Shown: positions 1-10,594 of the stretch, in pieces | Position numbering within the stretch: position 1 is the first letter of the stretch | How the letters are laid out: the number at the start of each line of letters is the position of its first letter | Origin: Dendrolimus kikuchii | Taxonomy: Eukaryota > Arthropoda > Insecta > Lepidoptera > Lasiocampidae | Assembly: GCA_019925095.2 (NCBI GenBank) | Contig: CM034395.1 | Span: 13,437,713 to 13,501,712, forward strand | DNA length: 64,000 nucleotides | Reading direction: 5' to 3' | Notes under the pieces: model-generated | Seen by the model: the letters and a program-made list of their open reading frames with translations, nothing else | What the model was told of the DNA's origin: nothing | Databases searched by the model: none | Translations under genes and position numbers: made by a program

Positions 1-316
1 AATCACGTACGGCTGTGCAAGTTAATAAAAGCATTTAGTTAATAAAAACTGGTGTTTATTTTCAATCCCAAGTGCGTACCCTCGCTCGCACGTAACAATA
101 TTATAACGACTGGAAAAACCAGTGTATATATAAGCATGCCCTTATTATTTGAGGGTTTCAAAACAACGCTCAATCGACAAGCGAGATAATACCAAGATAA
201 TAAGACAAAAAGTCCCATAAAATTTGACCTTTCATTTTTCTATTCTACGCTTTGGTTTGACTAAATACTGTAATGACGTTCTGAAATATGAATTTTAAAT
301 TCTCTGTGGCAACTTT
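1..316. other. AT-rich stretch, nothing recognised
   Basis: There is no ORF of note and no repeat that I recognise. It precedes a SINE. Confidence 0.6.
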
Positions 317-558
317 GACGGCCTCTGTGGTTGAGCGGGTTAAATTTTTGCCGGCCTACCTCACTGCAACGCAGAGGTTCCGGGTTCGATTACTGGTATG
401 GTAAATTTCGGAAACAATTTTTCTCCGCTATTTACTGTGGTCTAGATGGATCGGCCCCAGAGTAGTCCGTTGTGTAATATCCATAACACAAGCGTACCTT
501 GCATAATTTGAGATATACAATATGGGTGTTTTTCTGCCGATTATTATTGTTATTATTA
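317..558 (+). repeat. tRNA-derived SINE, family A, copy 1
   Basis: The head is tRNA-like. TGGTTGAGCGGGTT stands at the A-box position and GGTTCGATT at the B-box position, preceded by CGCAGAGGTTCCGG. The tail is a run of TTATTA units near 541-556. Two other copies of the same head lie at 47240-47358 (minus) and 48225-48440 (plus). All begin with GACGG and carry the same B-box block followed by TGGTAAATTTCGG or a close variant. This is a Pol III-type retroposon and not a functional tRNA, because it does not fold into a complete cloverleaf. Confidence 0.75.
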
Positions 559-3523
559 AATATATATTTGAGTGGTCAATAATTTAATGTGCATTAATAA
601 CAAAAGATGTTCTAGTTCTATAAAAGTTCAACCTATTTTCATTTTGACTCAATGCCAGCGGTTTCTACACAAAGTAGGAATTAACGTAAATGTGAATTAA
701 ATCTGACTTTATTAGCATAAACAAGGGATACTATAAACAAAGGAGTCACGATTAGGTTTGTTAAGGGACACCGCAAATTGCGGACGCCACCCGCAAACGA
801 ATTCAACAAATCAATACCAGTCTACCGTCTATTTTGTTCTAGCTTGTAAATTGTGAAAAATGTTTGTATAAGTGTTAAGTTTTATTGAGATTAATGTTGG
901 TATTAAACATGTTGTAAATTAAAAGAGTCGGCAATGAGTTATATATGATCTAAGAGAGTCGGTCTCAAATCTTACTTGTAAACATATTAAGATTATCAAA
1001 ATTGGCATATCACTTTGATTTCAATACATTGGTGTTTTCAAAGTTGGTTTTCTATGAGTATCAGTATTATGATTGCTTAGAATTTATCACCTGCATGATT
1101 TTGTTTCATTATTTTCAAATTATCGTATTCTTAAATTAATTAATGTATAATATACACGATATAAACATTCTGATTTCTATCTACTTTTATTGGAGCCAAT
1201 TATATTTGATACAGGGTGTTGGACATAACATTAATTTATTTTAAAACCACATAAATTAAAGTTTTTAAAAAACAATGAGAGTAATCTAAACAATTTGGCA
1301 CGCAGCTTTGTAGGCTTCTTATATGCTTAGCTCTTGTTCGTTATGGAAATTTTACATTTAGCCATTAGAAAGAAATGACATAGTCCAAAGTTTGTTAGTG
1401 AAATGTGAATATTAATGCGCCAGGTCGGGCTTCGTTAAGGCACGGCACGCGACCGTTTATATAGAGACTTATTTATAGTATAAGGAAAGCCTGCGATATC
1501 ACAATAGTCGTTTTTATAATATTATTTAGTTCTTCAGTTTTTAATTGAGCACAAAAGTTAAGAAGCAAGTGTTGCTACTTACTTGGAAAAAATCAAAGAA
1601 CGATTAACTTTTGTTACGTTACGTTTGAAGCACCAATTGTTTTATGTATAATTTAGCACAGTTACTATGGTCAATGCATAAACGTGATTCTATGGGAATA
1701 CAAATAACGTATATCGCTGTTAGAGTTGCCGATAACATTGGGTATTTGTCTATATCATTAAATATGTCCCATCTCATATAAAATATAATATTTAATATTG
1801 ATTGTAAAATTAGTGTGCACTTCACGTAGTCGATAATATATTTGTACATGTAGTTTAAGTTAAATTAAGAATAATTAAGTAAGAAACCGATATACAAAAA
1901 GAGTACAACTAGTCGTCGTCATATTTTGTAATTCCTCTCCAGCGGTTGAGCCTAGCTCCCTCGCCCGTGTTGCGTCACCCCCAGCCAACGGGGTAACCAA
2001 CATAGGCGTACCACACACGTTAAATCAACCCCGACAACTTTCATAGACATTCAGATGGTTAATTCATTATTCTATATGTTTGTAACTTAAAATAAATGTA
2101 GTAAATTCATATCCTGTGTTTCTTAGACACCTGTATGTTTTACTCGAGTAAGCCTCTGAGGCTAAGCGCGCACTATGATTTATCAATATCGGACTCAGCC
2201 GTGGAGAGATGAGTTCAGTGTTGACAATAATAGAGGAAGACTTATCGATGTCAGACCAGGCTAAACAATATACTTACAACTTACGATACATGTACAGAGG
2301 CTACGTTTTAACTAGTGTACGACTTTTAAAAAAATATGTACTTCAGTGGAAGGTACAATAAATTTAATAAACTGTACAATTTCCTATTAAATTATGATAA
2401 AGTGTAAGAAGCTTAGTGAACGCTATGATTTAAGTAAACACAGGTGTTCATTCAATCCCTAGCATTTGAGAGGGCTTAAAAGAATTATTATATACGTTTC
2501 ATAAAAAATAATCTTACTCATTCTGGGCACTCTTTACTTTTTTTCAGTTTATAAATAGTACTAGTACTGTACTATTTCTAATTTTATAAAAATTGGCCGT
2601 TCTGTTATATTGAGACACTCGGAAGTCTAAAAAAAAACTTTAAACTGCTCGCGACGAAAGACGCCATAGAACTGAACTGGAGCCCAATTTCGCCATTTCA
2701 GTATCTAGGCGGTGCGAAGATATTCAAGTACAATTTTATTGCGATAATGTCCAAAAATTCGTATTGTACTAAATCCACAATATCGTCTCGATATCGTCCC
2801 GGCGGTATGATAGTAAAAGAAATTGGTATTACCATAAGAAGAAATGGCATTAGCCGAAATGAAAATGAAAGGTACCAAAATTTTAAACATTTATCAAAGT
2901 CAACGTCAAAGTCAAAGTTTATTTATTTCTTAAACATGAGTATTTACATATCAGAATATGCATGATGGTATAATTATTATTAGTGGTTAGTAATATTAGT
3001 GGTTTATTTCGCTAGTTTTTGCTTATAAATATTTATAAAGATAGTGGTGTGACACGGACACGCCTTTAGAATTAACAGTGTTCGGTGATTTTGAATAATA
3101 GCAGAATTGTCCTTTGAAGTGTATATGGGAGTATTAAAGGCAGGAAATACTGATGCAACAGAAAAGGGTTGAAGTGGACGGATTTTGGGAACTGGGGACC
3201 AGTATAACAGTTTGAAAACAAACACATTTATTATTTTTATGAATGGAATCATTTTGGCGCTGACATAATCATAGATGGCTGTCACTAGTCGTTTAAGACT
3301 TATTCGCAGTTGTTAATCTTAGTGTTAATGAATCCAATGGACAGCTGCTCATCGCTTCAATGGATTTAATTGATCCTGTAGCAGTATTTAACTTGTGTCA
3401 ATTCTGTGATTCTATCTTAAATGTGTGCGTGTAATGGATGGTTTTTTGTGTTTCAGATAAAGCGAAAATTACGACCAAAAACTTATTCGTAGAAATAATC
3501 GCAGCGTGAGGAAAGCATATTTG
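559..3523. other. AT-rich DNA, no gene recognised
   Basis: Only short AT-driven ORFs are present. A C-richer patch lies at 1935-2035. A block at about 2155-2190 (AGGCTAAGCGCGCACTATGA) resembles 27765-27796 and is probably a dispersed repeat. A short hexamer array lies at 2894-2917. Confidence 0.5.
2894..2917. repeat. Hexamer tandem repeat (GTCAAA)n
   Basis: Four units of a GTCAAA/GTCAAC hexamer run directly into TTTATTTATTT. This resembles the A/T-rich simple tails seen at the ends of insect retroposons, but no element body is clear. Confidence 0.5.
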
Positions 3524-3562
3524 GGACGGCCGGTTGGTCGGTGTCCGGTTGGCCGGCCGTCC
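3524..3562. other. GC-rich perfect hairpin
   Basis: The arm GGACGGCCGG (3524-3533) pairs exactly with CCGGCCGTCC (3553-3562) around a 19-nt loop that itself contains GGTTGG repeats. It is GC-rich within AT-rich DNA. No promoter, terminator or RNA family is evident. Confidence 0.6.
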
Positions 3563-4444
3563 AAAATGTCGCTGGAAAGATTGATTGAAGGCAAACCTGT
3601 GTGAACTTCGGGCCGATAATAATTGGCAAGAAACTGGGCAGGACAGGGAAAAATGACATGTTCTCGTTTCGGAGGCCATGACTCACTTCGGGTCGTTGAG
3701 CAAACGAAGTAAGTTAGTAGGTAAGGTAAAAATATGTTTAGCAAATTCGGAGGAAATAATGTGTCATGTATCACATTATTTCCGTTAACACAGAGAGACG
3801 GTTTATATAGATATTTTATCCACATTCCAGGACCGTAGAATTAACCATTAATTGTTATGCAGTTAATAACCGTAGCAATAAATTATCTACTTAGTTCTTT
3901 GGAAACATTTAGAAGTACACGATTAATGACGATTGTTTGCGTGACCACTTTCATTGGAGCGCCGTTCACGGGCTCTGTAATATTTTGGTATTATGAGAAA
4001 CCTTGAGAAAGTGAGACGGTTATTATGGTTTGTGTTGGAGTTAAATTAAGTCAAATATTAATATTTATTGAAATATTCGATGTCTATGATTATCTTAACT
4101 TGCAGTCATAGGTACCATTTGTTTATTTCGAATTTCCAGCTTAACGTATCTGTGCGATTACATATGTGATAGGTATTCAAATTAATATTAAAAAATTAAG
4201 TTGACGAAAGCATTTCTTTTATTAAAGGTTTCTATACCTTACTATCCATTTACTATTTAGTTAAATTTGATTTAAATCTCAAACAAGCAATGCCAATTTT
4301 CTACCCGTGGTAAAGTAAAAGAAAGGTTAAAAATATCATGGAAAGATAATATTATTCTTCCATAGAAGATGTAGAAACTCGATATAAACGACGAGACGGT
4401 AAACCAGTAATGGATAAAAATGTTCTCGCTTTTCTTTCACCTTC

Positions 4445-5296
4445 CCTCAATTATTTGAGGTTGGCACAATATGGTCTTTCCCTCCGGCATCCTTCGAAGT
4501 ATGGCCCTGTATGGTGCACTAGTGTGGAACCATGCACTCCACCACTACAATAGGACTTTGTTGTACCGAGCATAACGGGCCCTGGCGGCGAGGTCCATTC
4601 CGGGATACCGTACAGTGTCGTGGACGGCGGCGACATTCTTGGCAGGTGATTCGCCCTGGCTTCTCCAGGCGGACGTACTTGCCAAAATTCGTGGCTTCGG
4701 ACAGGATGCCCTTGCTAGGGGCCAGGTTTATTGCCGCGCAGGGTTAAGGGCGGTCAGTACACGGGAAACCGCGAACATGATCCAAAATTGGTCAAGAGAT
4801 TTAGAGTCTCCTAAGGCTGGCACTGATACAGTGAAAGCCGTGCGCCCACACCAGTTGCTTGGCTCACACGGAAACGCGAGACCCATCACACCAGGTAAGG
4901 TAAGGTAAGGCAACCTTCAGGATGACGTAGATACTTACCGGACACGAGTGCTAGGATAAATATCTGCATCAGATTGTGGGATATCTGCCTTCCCCTCAGT
5001 GCCGCGAGTCCGCACTCGCGGCTCTGAGGGCAAGGCAGACGCACTAGACACCTCGGAGCTTCGAGCTCAAGGTCTGAGTAGGGCCGATCGATTTATGCCA
5101 TGGCTTGGATGGGTCATGGATTCCAGGCCATGCTGCACAGCGAAGGTCACGGGGGGCGGCATCAGCCTGCTGCGAGGCAGTAATGTATTGCAAGGAGGCC
5201 GCCGAACGATTAAGGGAAAGAGTTGTGCATGCGACTCCCCCACAGAGGGCCCGGTATTGTACGAAATGTATTCCCGCTGCTCCAAAAAAATGGTCT
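4445..5296 (+). mobile_element. R1-type LINE, ORF2 C-terminal remnant with 3' end
   Basis: This is the degraded 3' part of a non-LTR retrotransposon. One frame reads ALYGALVWNHALHHYNRTLL, then a stop codon, then RSIPGYRTVSWTAATFLAG. That is the post-RT segment typical of R1-clade ORF2 (ALYGAPVW...RGYRT.S..AA..LAG). Further on, after at least one frame change, come RDLESPKAG.DTVKAVRP (about 4798-4850) and FCEAVMYCKEAAERLRERV (about 5180-5225), the usual R1 C-terminal order. The zinc-knuckle region between them is largely gone. A seven-A run at 5284-5290 is the likely 3' tail. The same 3' end (AAATG.ATT.CC...CTC/CC plus A-run) recurs in the nested copy ending near 10594. The copy is non-functional: it lacks the RT core and the endonuclease and carries stops and frameshifts. 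Confidence 0.75.
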
Positions 5297-5670
5297 GTTC
5301 CTTCCATACTTTTCTATTCTGAAATACGTTGTCTATCACATCACAAATTATCATATAATTCATACAATCCGTTCATCTCTGTTTCAATCTTATAGTTTAA
5401 CATTATTTTTGCCACGAGGCTCGTCCCTCCTCATTACATGTCATACATATATACCACCTTAGTCTTCTTCCTCTTAAGTTTACAGTCACAGGTGCAATTT
5501 TAAAGATGTTTACATATACTTATATACTTATTTCCCACCTTATCCATTCATCTTTCAACATATTGAGTAAATATTTATCGGCGTTTTCGTGAAGGGTTCA
5601 AACGTCTCCTAGTTTCGTTATTTGACCACGGAACCATTAAAAAACATTCAATCAAAAATAAAAATCAAAA
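5297..5670. other. AT-rich spacer, nothing recognised
   Basis: This is unremarkable sequence between the LINE remnant and the Penelope-like element. Short ORFs here have no recognisable domain. Confidence 0.5.
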
Positions 5671-5682
5671 ATACTACTACTA
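5671..5682 (+). repeat. Target-site duplication, left copy (Penelope-like element)
   Basis: ATACTACTACTA here is repeated exactly at 7511-7522. It brackets the element and shows that the insertion is intact at both ends. Confidence 0.85.
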
Positions 5683-5779
5683 ATAAAAATACGTTTTAAC
5701 GGTTTTAAGCGCGGTAATTTTATTTGATTTTGGTTTTTCCGACGTTTCGGCCACTTTTCAGTGGCCGTGATCGCGAAGA
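5683..5779 (+). repeat. Left inverted pseudo-LTR of the Penelope-like element
   Basis: This matches the reverse complement of 7378-7475 with very few differences. It ends in a short palindrome, GGCCACTTTTCAGTGGCC (5749-5766), just before the coding region. The reading frame of the RT is open back into this repeat as far as about 5728. Confidence 0.85.
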
Positions 5780-7119
5780 CACTCAACAATCTCCGCGGCA
5801 ACACACCCTACCATGTCAAGGATTCCTTCGACTTCATCAGCGCAATTGAAAATTTGACATTGGCTGAGGATGAAGTACTAGTCAGTTTTGATGTCCAGTC
5901 CTTATTTACCAGTTTACCAGTGGAAGACTGCATTGAGATTGTCAAAAGGAAGCTAATAGATAATAACATGCCTGAAGAATATGCAGATCTACTAAAACAT
6001 TGCCTCACATCTGGCTATTTCGTGTGGGACTACGGCTTCTACGACCAAATCAACGGTGTAGCCATGGGCTCACCGGTGTCTCCTGTCGTAGCTGACATTT
6101 TTATGGAAGACTTCGAGCAGAAGGCACTGGATACCGCTCCGGCTAAGCCGAAGATGTATAAAAGGTACGTAGACGATACTTTTGCCGTCCTCCCAAACGA
6201 TAAAGTCTCTGCATTTCTAGATCATCTCAATTCTATTAGCAGTAATATTAAATTTACTATGGAACTAGAGGCAAATAATAAATTAGCTTTTCTGGATGTG
6301 CTCATCCTAAGGAACCCTGACAATACTCTTGGTCATACGGTGTATAGGAAACCTACCCATACAGATAAATACCTTAATGGTTCGTCTCACCACCATCCTA
6401 GTCAGTTAGCTACCGTGGGCAAATCTTTGTTTCAGAGAGCACGGAAAATTTGTGACGAGAACCACATAGCTGGAGAGCTTCAGCATGTCAAGCGAGTTCT
6501 ACAACGCAATCAGCTGAAGACTCCACACCAACGTCACAAAGGCCCCAAACCACCTTCAGTTGAGCGGTGCCCTGCTACCCTACCCTACATCAAGGGGGTC
6601 ACAGACAGAATTGGTCACATCCTCAGGCGAGCTTCAATCAAAACATATTTCAAGCCGCAGAAAAAGATTACCCAATTTCTGAGACCTGTGAAATGCAATA
6701 TCCCACTCCAGGATGCAGGGGTGTACAAGCTTGATTGTGAGTGTGGATTGTCATACATTGGGCAAACAAAGAGGAGCATAAAAACACGAGTAAAAGAACA
6801 CATTGCTGACATGAAACACACAAGGTCTACGAAGTCTGCGATCAGTGAACACACGCTGGATAAACCCAACCACTACATCAGATTCGATAACCCACAAATC
6901 CTCGCGAAAGAGAATCGTTTCATACCTAGAATGATGCGTGAGGCTATTGAAATCAAAAAGCACCCAAATTTCAATAGAGAAGATGGTTGGCAAGTACCAC
7001 CTGTTTGGGATCCAATTATCAAAACTATTAAGACCCAAACCCAGCAAAAACCAGCTGCCAGACCTCAAGACACTGTGAGCTCTTTCTGCGTACAACGGAA
7101 CACAAACCAACTTGACTGA
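5761..7119 (+). CDS. Reverse transcriptase / GIY-YIG endonuclease of Penelope-like element (N-terminally truncated)
   Basis: The enzyme copies element RNA, probably by target-primed reverse transcription after nicking by its endonuclease. RT motifs are clear: SFDVQSLFTSLPV with the catalytic Asp near residue 44, NGVAMGSPVSPVVADIF near 98-114, YVDD at 136-139, and LAFLDVLI then YRKPTHTDKYLNG. The C-terminal third holds GVYKLDCECGLSYIGQT followed by R..EH, the GIY-YIG domain of Penelope-like proteins (about 320-395). The frame opens with GTG inside the left repeat. The first ATG is codon 70, after motif A, so no normal start exists. At 452 codons it is well below the roughly 700-850 residues usual for the family, and the N-terminal RT part is missing. 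The rest is open without frameshifts, which suggests recent activity in trans. Confidence 0.9.
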   Translation: MAVIAKTLNNLRGNTPYHVKDSFDFISAIENLTLAEDEVLVSFDVQSLFTSLPVEDCIEIVKRKLIDNNMPEEYADLLKHCLTSGYFVWDYGFYDQINGVAMGSPVSPVVADIFMEDFEQKALDTAPAKPKMYKRYVDDTFAVLPNDKVSAFLDHLNSISSNIKFTMELEANNKLAFLDVLILRNPDNTLGHTVYRKPTHTDKYLNGSSHHHPSQLATVGKSLFQRARKICDENHIAGELQHVKRVLQRNQLKTPHQRHKGPKPPSVERCPATLPYIKGVTDRIGHILRRASIKTYFKPQKKITQFLRPVKCNIPLQDAGVYKLDCECGLSYIGQTKRSIKTRVKEHIADMKHTRSTKSAISEHTLDKPNHYIRFDNPQILAKENRFIPRMMREAIEIKKHPNFNREDGWQVPPVWDPIIKTIKTQTQQKPAARPQDTVSSFCVQRNTNQLD

Positions 7120-7377
7120 TAATTACTTTTATTTTTCCTTCCACCCATTTTAATATTATATAAAATTATTAGAGCTAGGCATGTTTGCTGAAGAGTTTCT
7201 TGCGCCGCTTCTTCTCTTCAAGCCATAACATGTTGCGAAGCGGTAGTAAATTAGATTAGGCTCCCATAGATTAAATAATAACCATAAACAAAATTAAAAA
7301 TTAAATAATTAAAATTAATAAGTTGGCGGTAGGGTAAATAAAGCTTTAACAATACTCGTTGACACTTGACATCTTTG

Positions 7378-7475
7378 TCTTCCGTGATCACGGCCACTGA
7401 AAAGTGGCCGAAACGTCGGAAAAACCAAAATCAAATAAAATTACCGCGCTTAAAACCGTTAAAACGTAGTTTTAT
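7378..7475 (-). repeat. Right inverted pseudo-LTR of the Penelope-like element
   Basis: This is the inverted copy of 5683-5779. It contains CACTGAAAAGTGGCCGAAAC and then GTCGG, a run resembling a hammerhead ribozyme core with one core base changed (see findings). A roughly 35-bp extension follows at 7476-7510. Confidence 0.85.
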
Positions 7476-7510
7476 TATGTATACAAGTCGCGAAAACTTA
7501 AGAAAATATT

Positions 7511-7522
7511 ATACTACTACTA
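7511..7522 (+). repeat. Target-site duplication, right copy
   Basis: This is an exact copy of 5671-5682. Confidence 0.85.
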
Positions 7523-7834
7523 TTTAAAAAACGTAAATATAACATATTCAGATGAGCGACATTCGTCACGAACTGTATGGGAGACTAGCAAATTTTCAAT
7601 TAAGAAGTGTTGCTGATCATTTATTCTAATAGCCTCAATGGGCTAATAATTAAAGTACTCAATGACAATAACATTAATTGATAGGAGGATGCTCTAAAAA
7701 TAGAAGTTGCTAATTTTAGAACACCGATGATAATATTAATATCAGAATATCAGTTTCAACATTTTATATTCAGGTGTCTAATTAAAGCACGTATTTTGTG
7801 ATATCAGTATCCCAATCATTGGTTGCCGGTTCCT
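7523..7834. other. AT-rich spacer, nothing recognised
   Basis: No ORF or repeat that I can name is present between the Penelope-like element and the fold-back repeats. Confidence 0.5.
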
Positions 7835-7990
7835 ATATCTGACAATGGCCGGTACCTATATGTACTATTTATTCATTTACTTGCCTTAACATCGGTTAAA
7901 TTTTGACATTACTTGTATGGAGCTTATGTCAAATTTTACGCGATAGTAAGGCAAATGAACGGTTTGTAAGATATAGCAACTGGCCATGAA
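7835..7990. repeat. Long imperfect fold-back (MITE-like)
   Basis: The left arm (about 7843-7912) contains TTCATTTACTTGCCTTA, ATCG and AAATTTTGACATTA. The right arm (about 7923-7990) is its imperfect reverse complement (TTATGTCAAATTTTA, CGAT, TAAGGCAAATGAA). The apex loop is about 10 nt. The whole would fold into one hairpin with arms of about 60-65 nt. It is most likely a small non-autonomous inverted-repeat element. A precursor of a small RNA is possible but not supported by anything else. Confidence 0.6.
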
Positions 7991-8007
7991 AGAGATAAAT
8001 TAAATGG

Positions 8008-8087
8008 TCTTATAGGTAGGGAAATGAGTCATAATGTTATATATATGTATAAATATAACATATGAATTCATTTACCTACCTATAAGA
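8008..8087. repeat. Second fold-back, 80 bp
   Basis: TCTTATAGGTAGGGAAATGA (from 8008) pairs with TCATTTACCTACCTATAAGA (ending 8087) apart from one mismatch, and the centre is TA-rich. It follows directly on the fold-back at 7835-7990, so the two may be nested or adjacent parts of one inverted-repeat element. Confidence 0.6.
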
Positions 8088-10104
8088 AATAGAGGGTTTA
8101 TCTGAATTAAGGTAGAATATAATGTTAAAAGTTTCATTTGGTTCGACTTTGTTAAAAAAAATGTATAAAATTTTAGCTATTATTTACCCGACTCAAACAG
8201 TTGTCGGCCGCTGTCATTGCTTGTTCGTGATGTAACCCGTGACAAAACTTGTCTACTGCAGATTTTAATGTTTTACTATTAAATGGATTTCATGTCGTAG
8301 AAAATACGGCATTATTGACCAAACAATAAATTGACTAATACGACGAAGACAGACGAAGTGTGTAAGGGAGCTGTATCACGGTCGAATGAGTGGCTAATTA
8401 TGGCGTAACATATTAAGTTTAATCGGTATTTTGTACCTTTTATTTGATTCGGATCGATGAAGATACACATATGTGAACTAGGTATATTTAGGTATCGTTA
8501 TATTCGCAACAACGTTGGTACGGTCAACGAACCTGGTTGCTTCTGAACTGACCTTTACAGCTGTGGTAGTGCAGTTTCTATCTAGATGACACTTTTGGCT
8601 ATGCTACAGCTGTTGTGATATTTATATCACAGTAAACATACGTTATAAAAGTCTACTATTTGTCGCCTAGTATAAAAGTGATAGCAAACTGTGAAGGACC
8701 AAATCTTCAACTAATAAATGACCATCGTCCATCAAAAACGTATCTCTGAAAAGCTTCTAAATCACTAGATGGCACCACAGCTCATTGTTGTCTCGCTTTC
8801 TGTCAGTTAAATTATTTAAAATCTTTATTTTGACCAAACAGTTAGAAATCATTTTTAACTCATAAAAATGTTACATTATATGTTTTCAATCTGATATAAT
8901 ATCAAAATAAAACAAGTACTTTAAGTAACATAAGCAAAAAAAACACATTTTCATTTTAATTCCTACAATTTTCATTAAAATATATCCAGCCATTTGAGAG
9001 GCAAACTTTCAGACAGACTGACAAACACAACAAAACAAGACTGACAATTCTAAAAACGGTAAATTGTAATTAATTATCATATAATTTTACGTTTTTATTT
9101 TGAATTCAGAACATTTGCTTCAACTTTATATATAACTAGGTATAGATTAGCCATTGTAAAGATTAGCATGAGCTATGATTTTTATGTTAAACCATTATTA
9201 TATCTATTTCCAAACCAAATGACGATAGTATATTTAAGTACCTACAAATGGTAGTAAATGTACTTGTCTCCAGTATTCACGAAGCGCCTTTCTCGAGCCT
9301 TTTGAGTTGAGAAGCCACTTACGGTCGTAGCTTTGTAAGTTTGTGCGCAGAATAGCTCTCATGTGGAAAGTTTCCTCACTTTCCTTTTACTCGTTTTATA
9401 CGAATCAAAACAGTTGGAAATATTTGCTTTAATAACGCTGAGTAATAAATGTTTGACGTGACTCGCTTATTCTTTCATTTCTTTTGTGTCGGAATAAAAC
9501 TGATATACTAAATAAATGTCTACAAAATATCCATTATTGTAATGAAAATAGAATGTAATGCAATAAAATTAATGGAAATAAATAAATCATTCAATCAAAA
9601 GAAATTATCAAGTATAGTAATAATCATTATCCGAATGTGAGCTGGCTAAAACTCATTATGTTCCGTTATAAATTATTCAAATCTATCTACATTTCATAAA
9701 ATCCCTTTCTTTCGGCGTAATTATTGGAGTGTTACCTTGTATAATTTTCTATTGTTCCCGGCGAAAACGTGCCTATTAAAATAATTATGAGTATTTTAAT
9801 AGTATTCAGAGTTTTATTTGATCTTAAATCCCTAATTTTATTTTATATTAGTTCTATATATGATATCTTTCCGAACCATTCATTGTTTTAGTAGGCTATG
9901 TAAGCAGTTATTTAAAGATTAATACAGTTTGAAAATGATTTCATTACTTTGAAGGAATATAAAAGCGACATGATTTGTAGATTGAAAATTAATGAAATTC
10001 TAATTAATCTCTTGTATCTGTATTAAGAAGAGTTTAAAAATTCAAAGAAGGAGCTTTTCATGTTATTTGTATTTTTAATACATGAAATATTATCAAAAGA
10101 TGTC
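8088..10104. other. AT-rich DNA, no gene recognised
   Basis: Only short AT-driven ORFs are present. A minor hairpin lies at 8620-8637 (TGTGATAT/ATATCACA). No transposon relic is recognised. Confidence 0.5.
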
Positions 10105-10222
10105 GGAACTAAACTTAAGGTGGTTATGGCGCCATACCCTAAACCAGGGGTAGTAACCGGGCAAATACCCTACCACTTGGCTGTGGGTTGTGTTGTCGCC
10201 TCTTACTGTAGGCCGCCCGGCC
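10105..10222 (+). repeat. Interspersed repeat family B, 5' piece (interrupted copy)
   Basis: The stretch ACCAGGGGTAGTAACC..ACCACTTGGCTGTGGGTTGTGTTGTCGCCTCTTACTGTAGGCCGCCCGG matches 17955-18063 and 62500-62613 base for base over long runs. The copy breaks off at 10222 and resumes at 10595 (CCGCAGGAAATTGTATT), because a LINE 3' end has inserted in it. Confidence 0.75.
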
Positions 10223-10594
10223 ATTTTACTCCCTTCAGCATCTAGGGAGCGGAGGAGTCATCCCCCTGTTGACGAAGTGAGTTTGCACTGCTTCCCGGGG
10301 CATTCTCAAAAACTGATGGGTTAGGATCAGCGTGGGCGTACTACGTTCTGAGTCTCACGCTCTTCCTGCCATAAGCGCGGGGCATATGGGAGGAGGGTGG
10401 TTTTAGTGGAGTATTGCCTATGGGTTATTTCTCCATATAGACGTAGGTACCTTGTCGAGTCTTCACACATGCCGGCGATTGACTCTGGTGGCTGCGCTAT
10501 CTTCAGTGGCTTCACCTATCATCGCTTTGGTCCAATCCCTAGCAAACGACCCGGTAGTGTGCAAAATGCATTTCCCCCGCCTCAAAAAAAAGAA
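10223..10594 (+). mobile_element. R1-type LINE 3' end nested in a family B repeat
   Basis: The insert of 372 bp is bracketed by a 12-bp duplication with one mismatch (GGCCGCCCGGCC at 10211-10222, GGCCTCCCGGCC at 10595-10606). It ends in an A-rich tail, TCAAAAAAAAGAA. Just before the tail, GTGTGCAAAATGCATTTCCC matches the 3' end of the R1-type LINE at 4445-5296 (GTACGAAATGTATTCCC). It is therefore a 5'-truncated retrotransposition product of that LINE family. It is frame-broken and carries no functional domain. Confidence 0.7.

Larger units (their letters stand above)
5683..7510 (+). mobile_element. Penelope-like retroelement, 5'-truncated, full boundaries
   Basis: The element lies between exact 12-bp target duplications. 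It has terminal inverted repeats of about 95-100 bp (5683-5779 and 7378-7475), with one strand reading CGTTTTAACGGTTTTAAGCG at the outer end. The right end carries an extra stretch of about 35 bp (7476-7510, ATGTATACAAGTCGCGAAAA...) that the left end lacks. Inside lies a single ORF with reverse transcriptase and GIY-YIG endonuclease, then a short AT-rich 3'UTR. Inverted pseudo-LTRs with a one-sided extension, plus RT/GIY-YIG, define Penelope-like elements. Two deletion derivatives of the same family lie at 13621-13775 and 21616-22059. Confidence 0.92.

Noticed and set aside
317..420. Possible tRNA genes at SINE heads (317, 38993-39093, 47240-47358, 48225)
   Set aside because: A- and B-box words are present, but complete cloverleaf arms are not; each is followed by a SINE body.
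3398..3825. Overlapping minus-strand ORFs of 93 and 118 codons
   Set aside because: Several frames are open at once over a GC-richer hairpin region; none shows a domain or conserved pattern.
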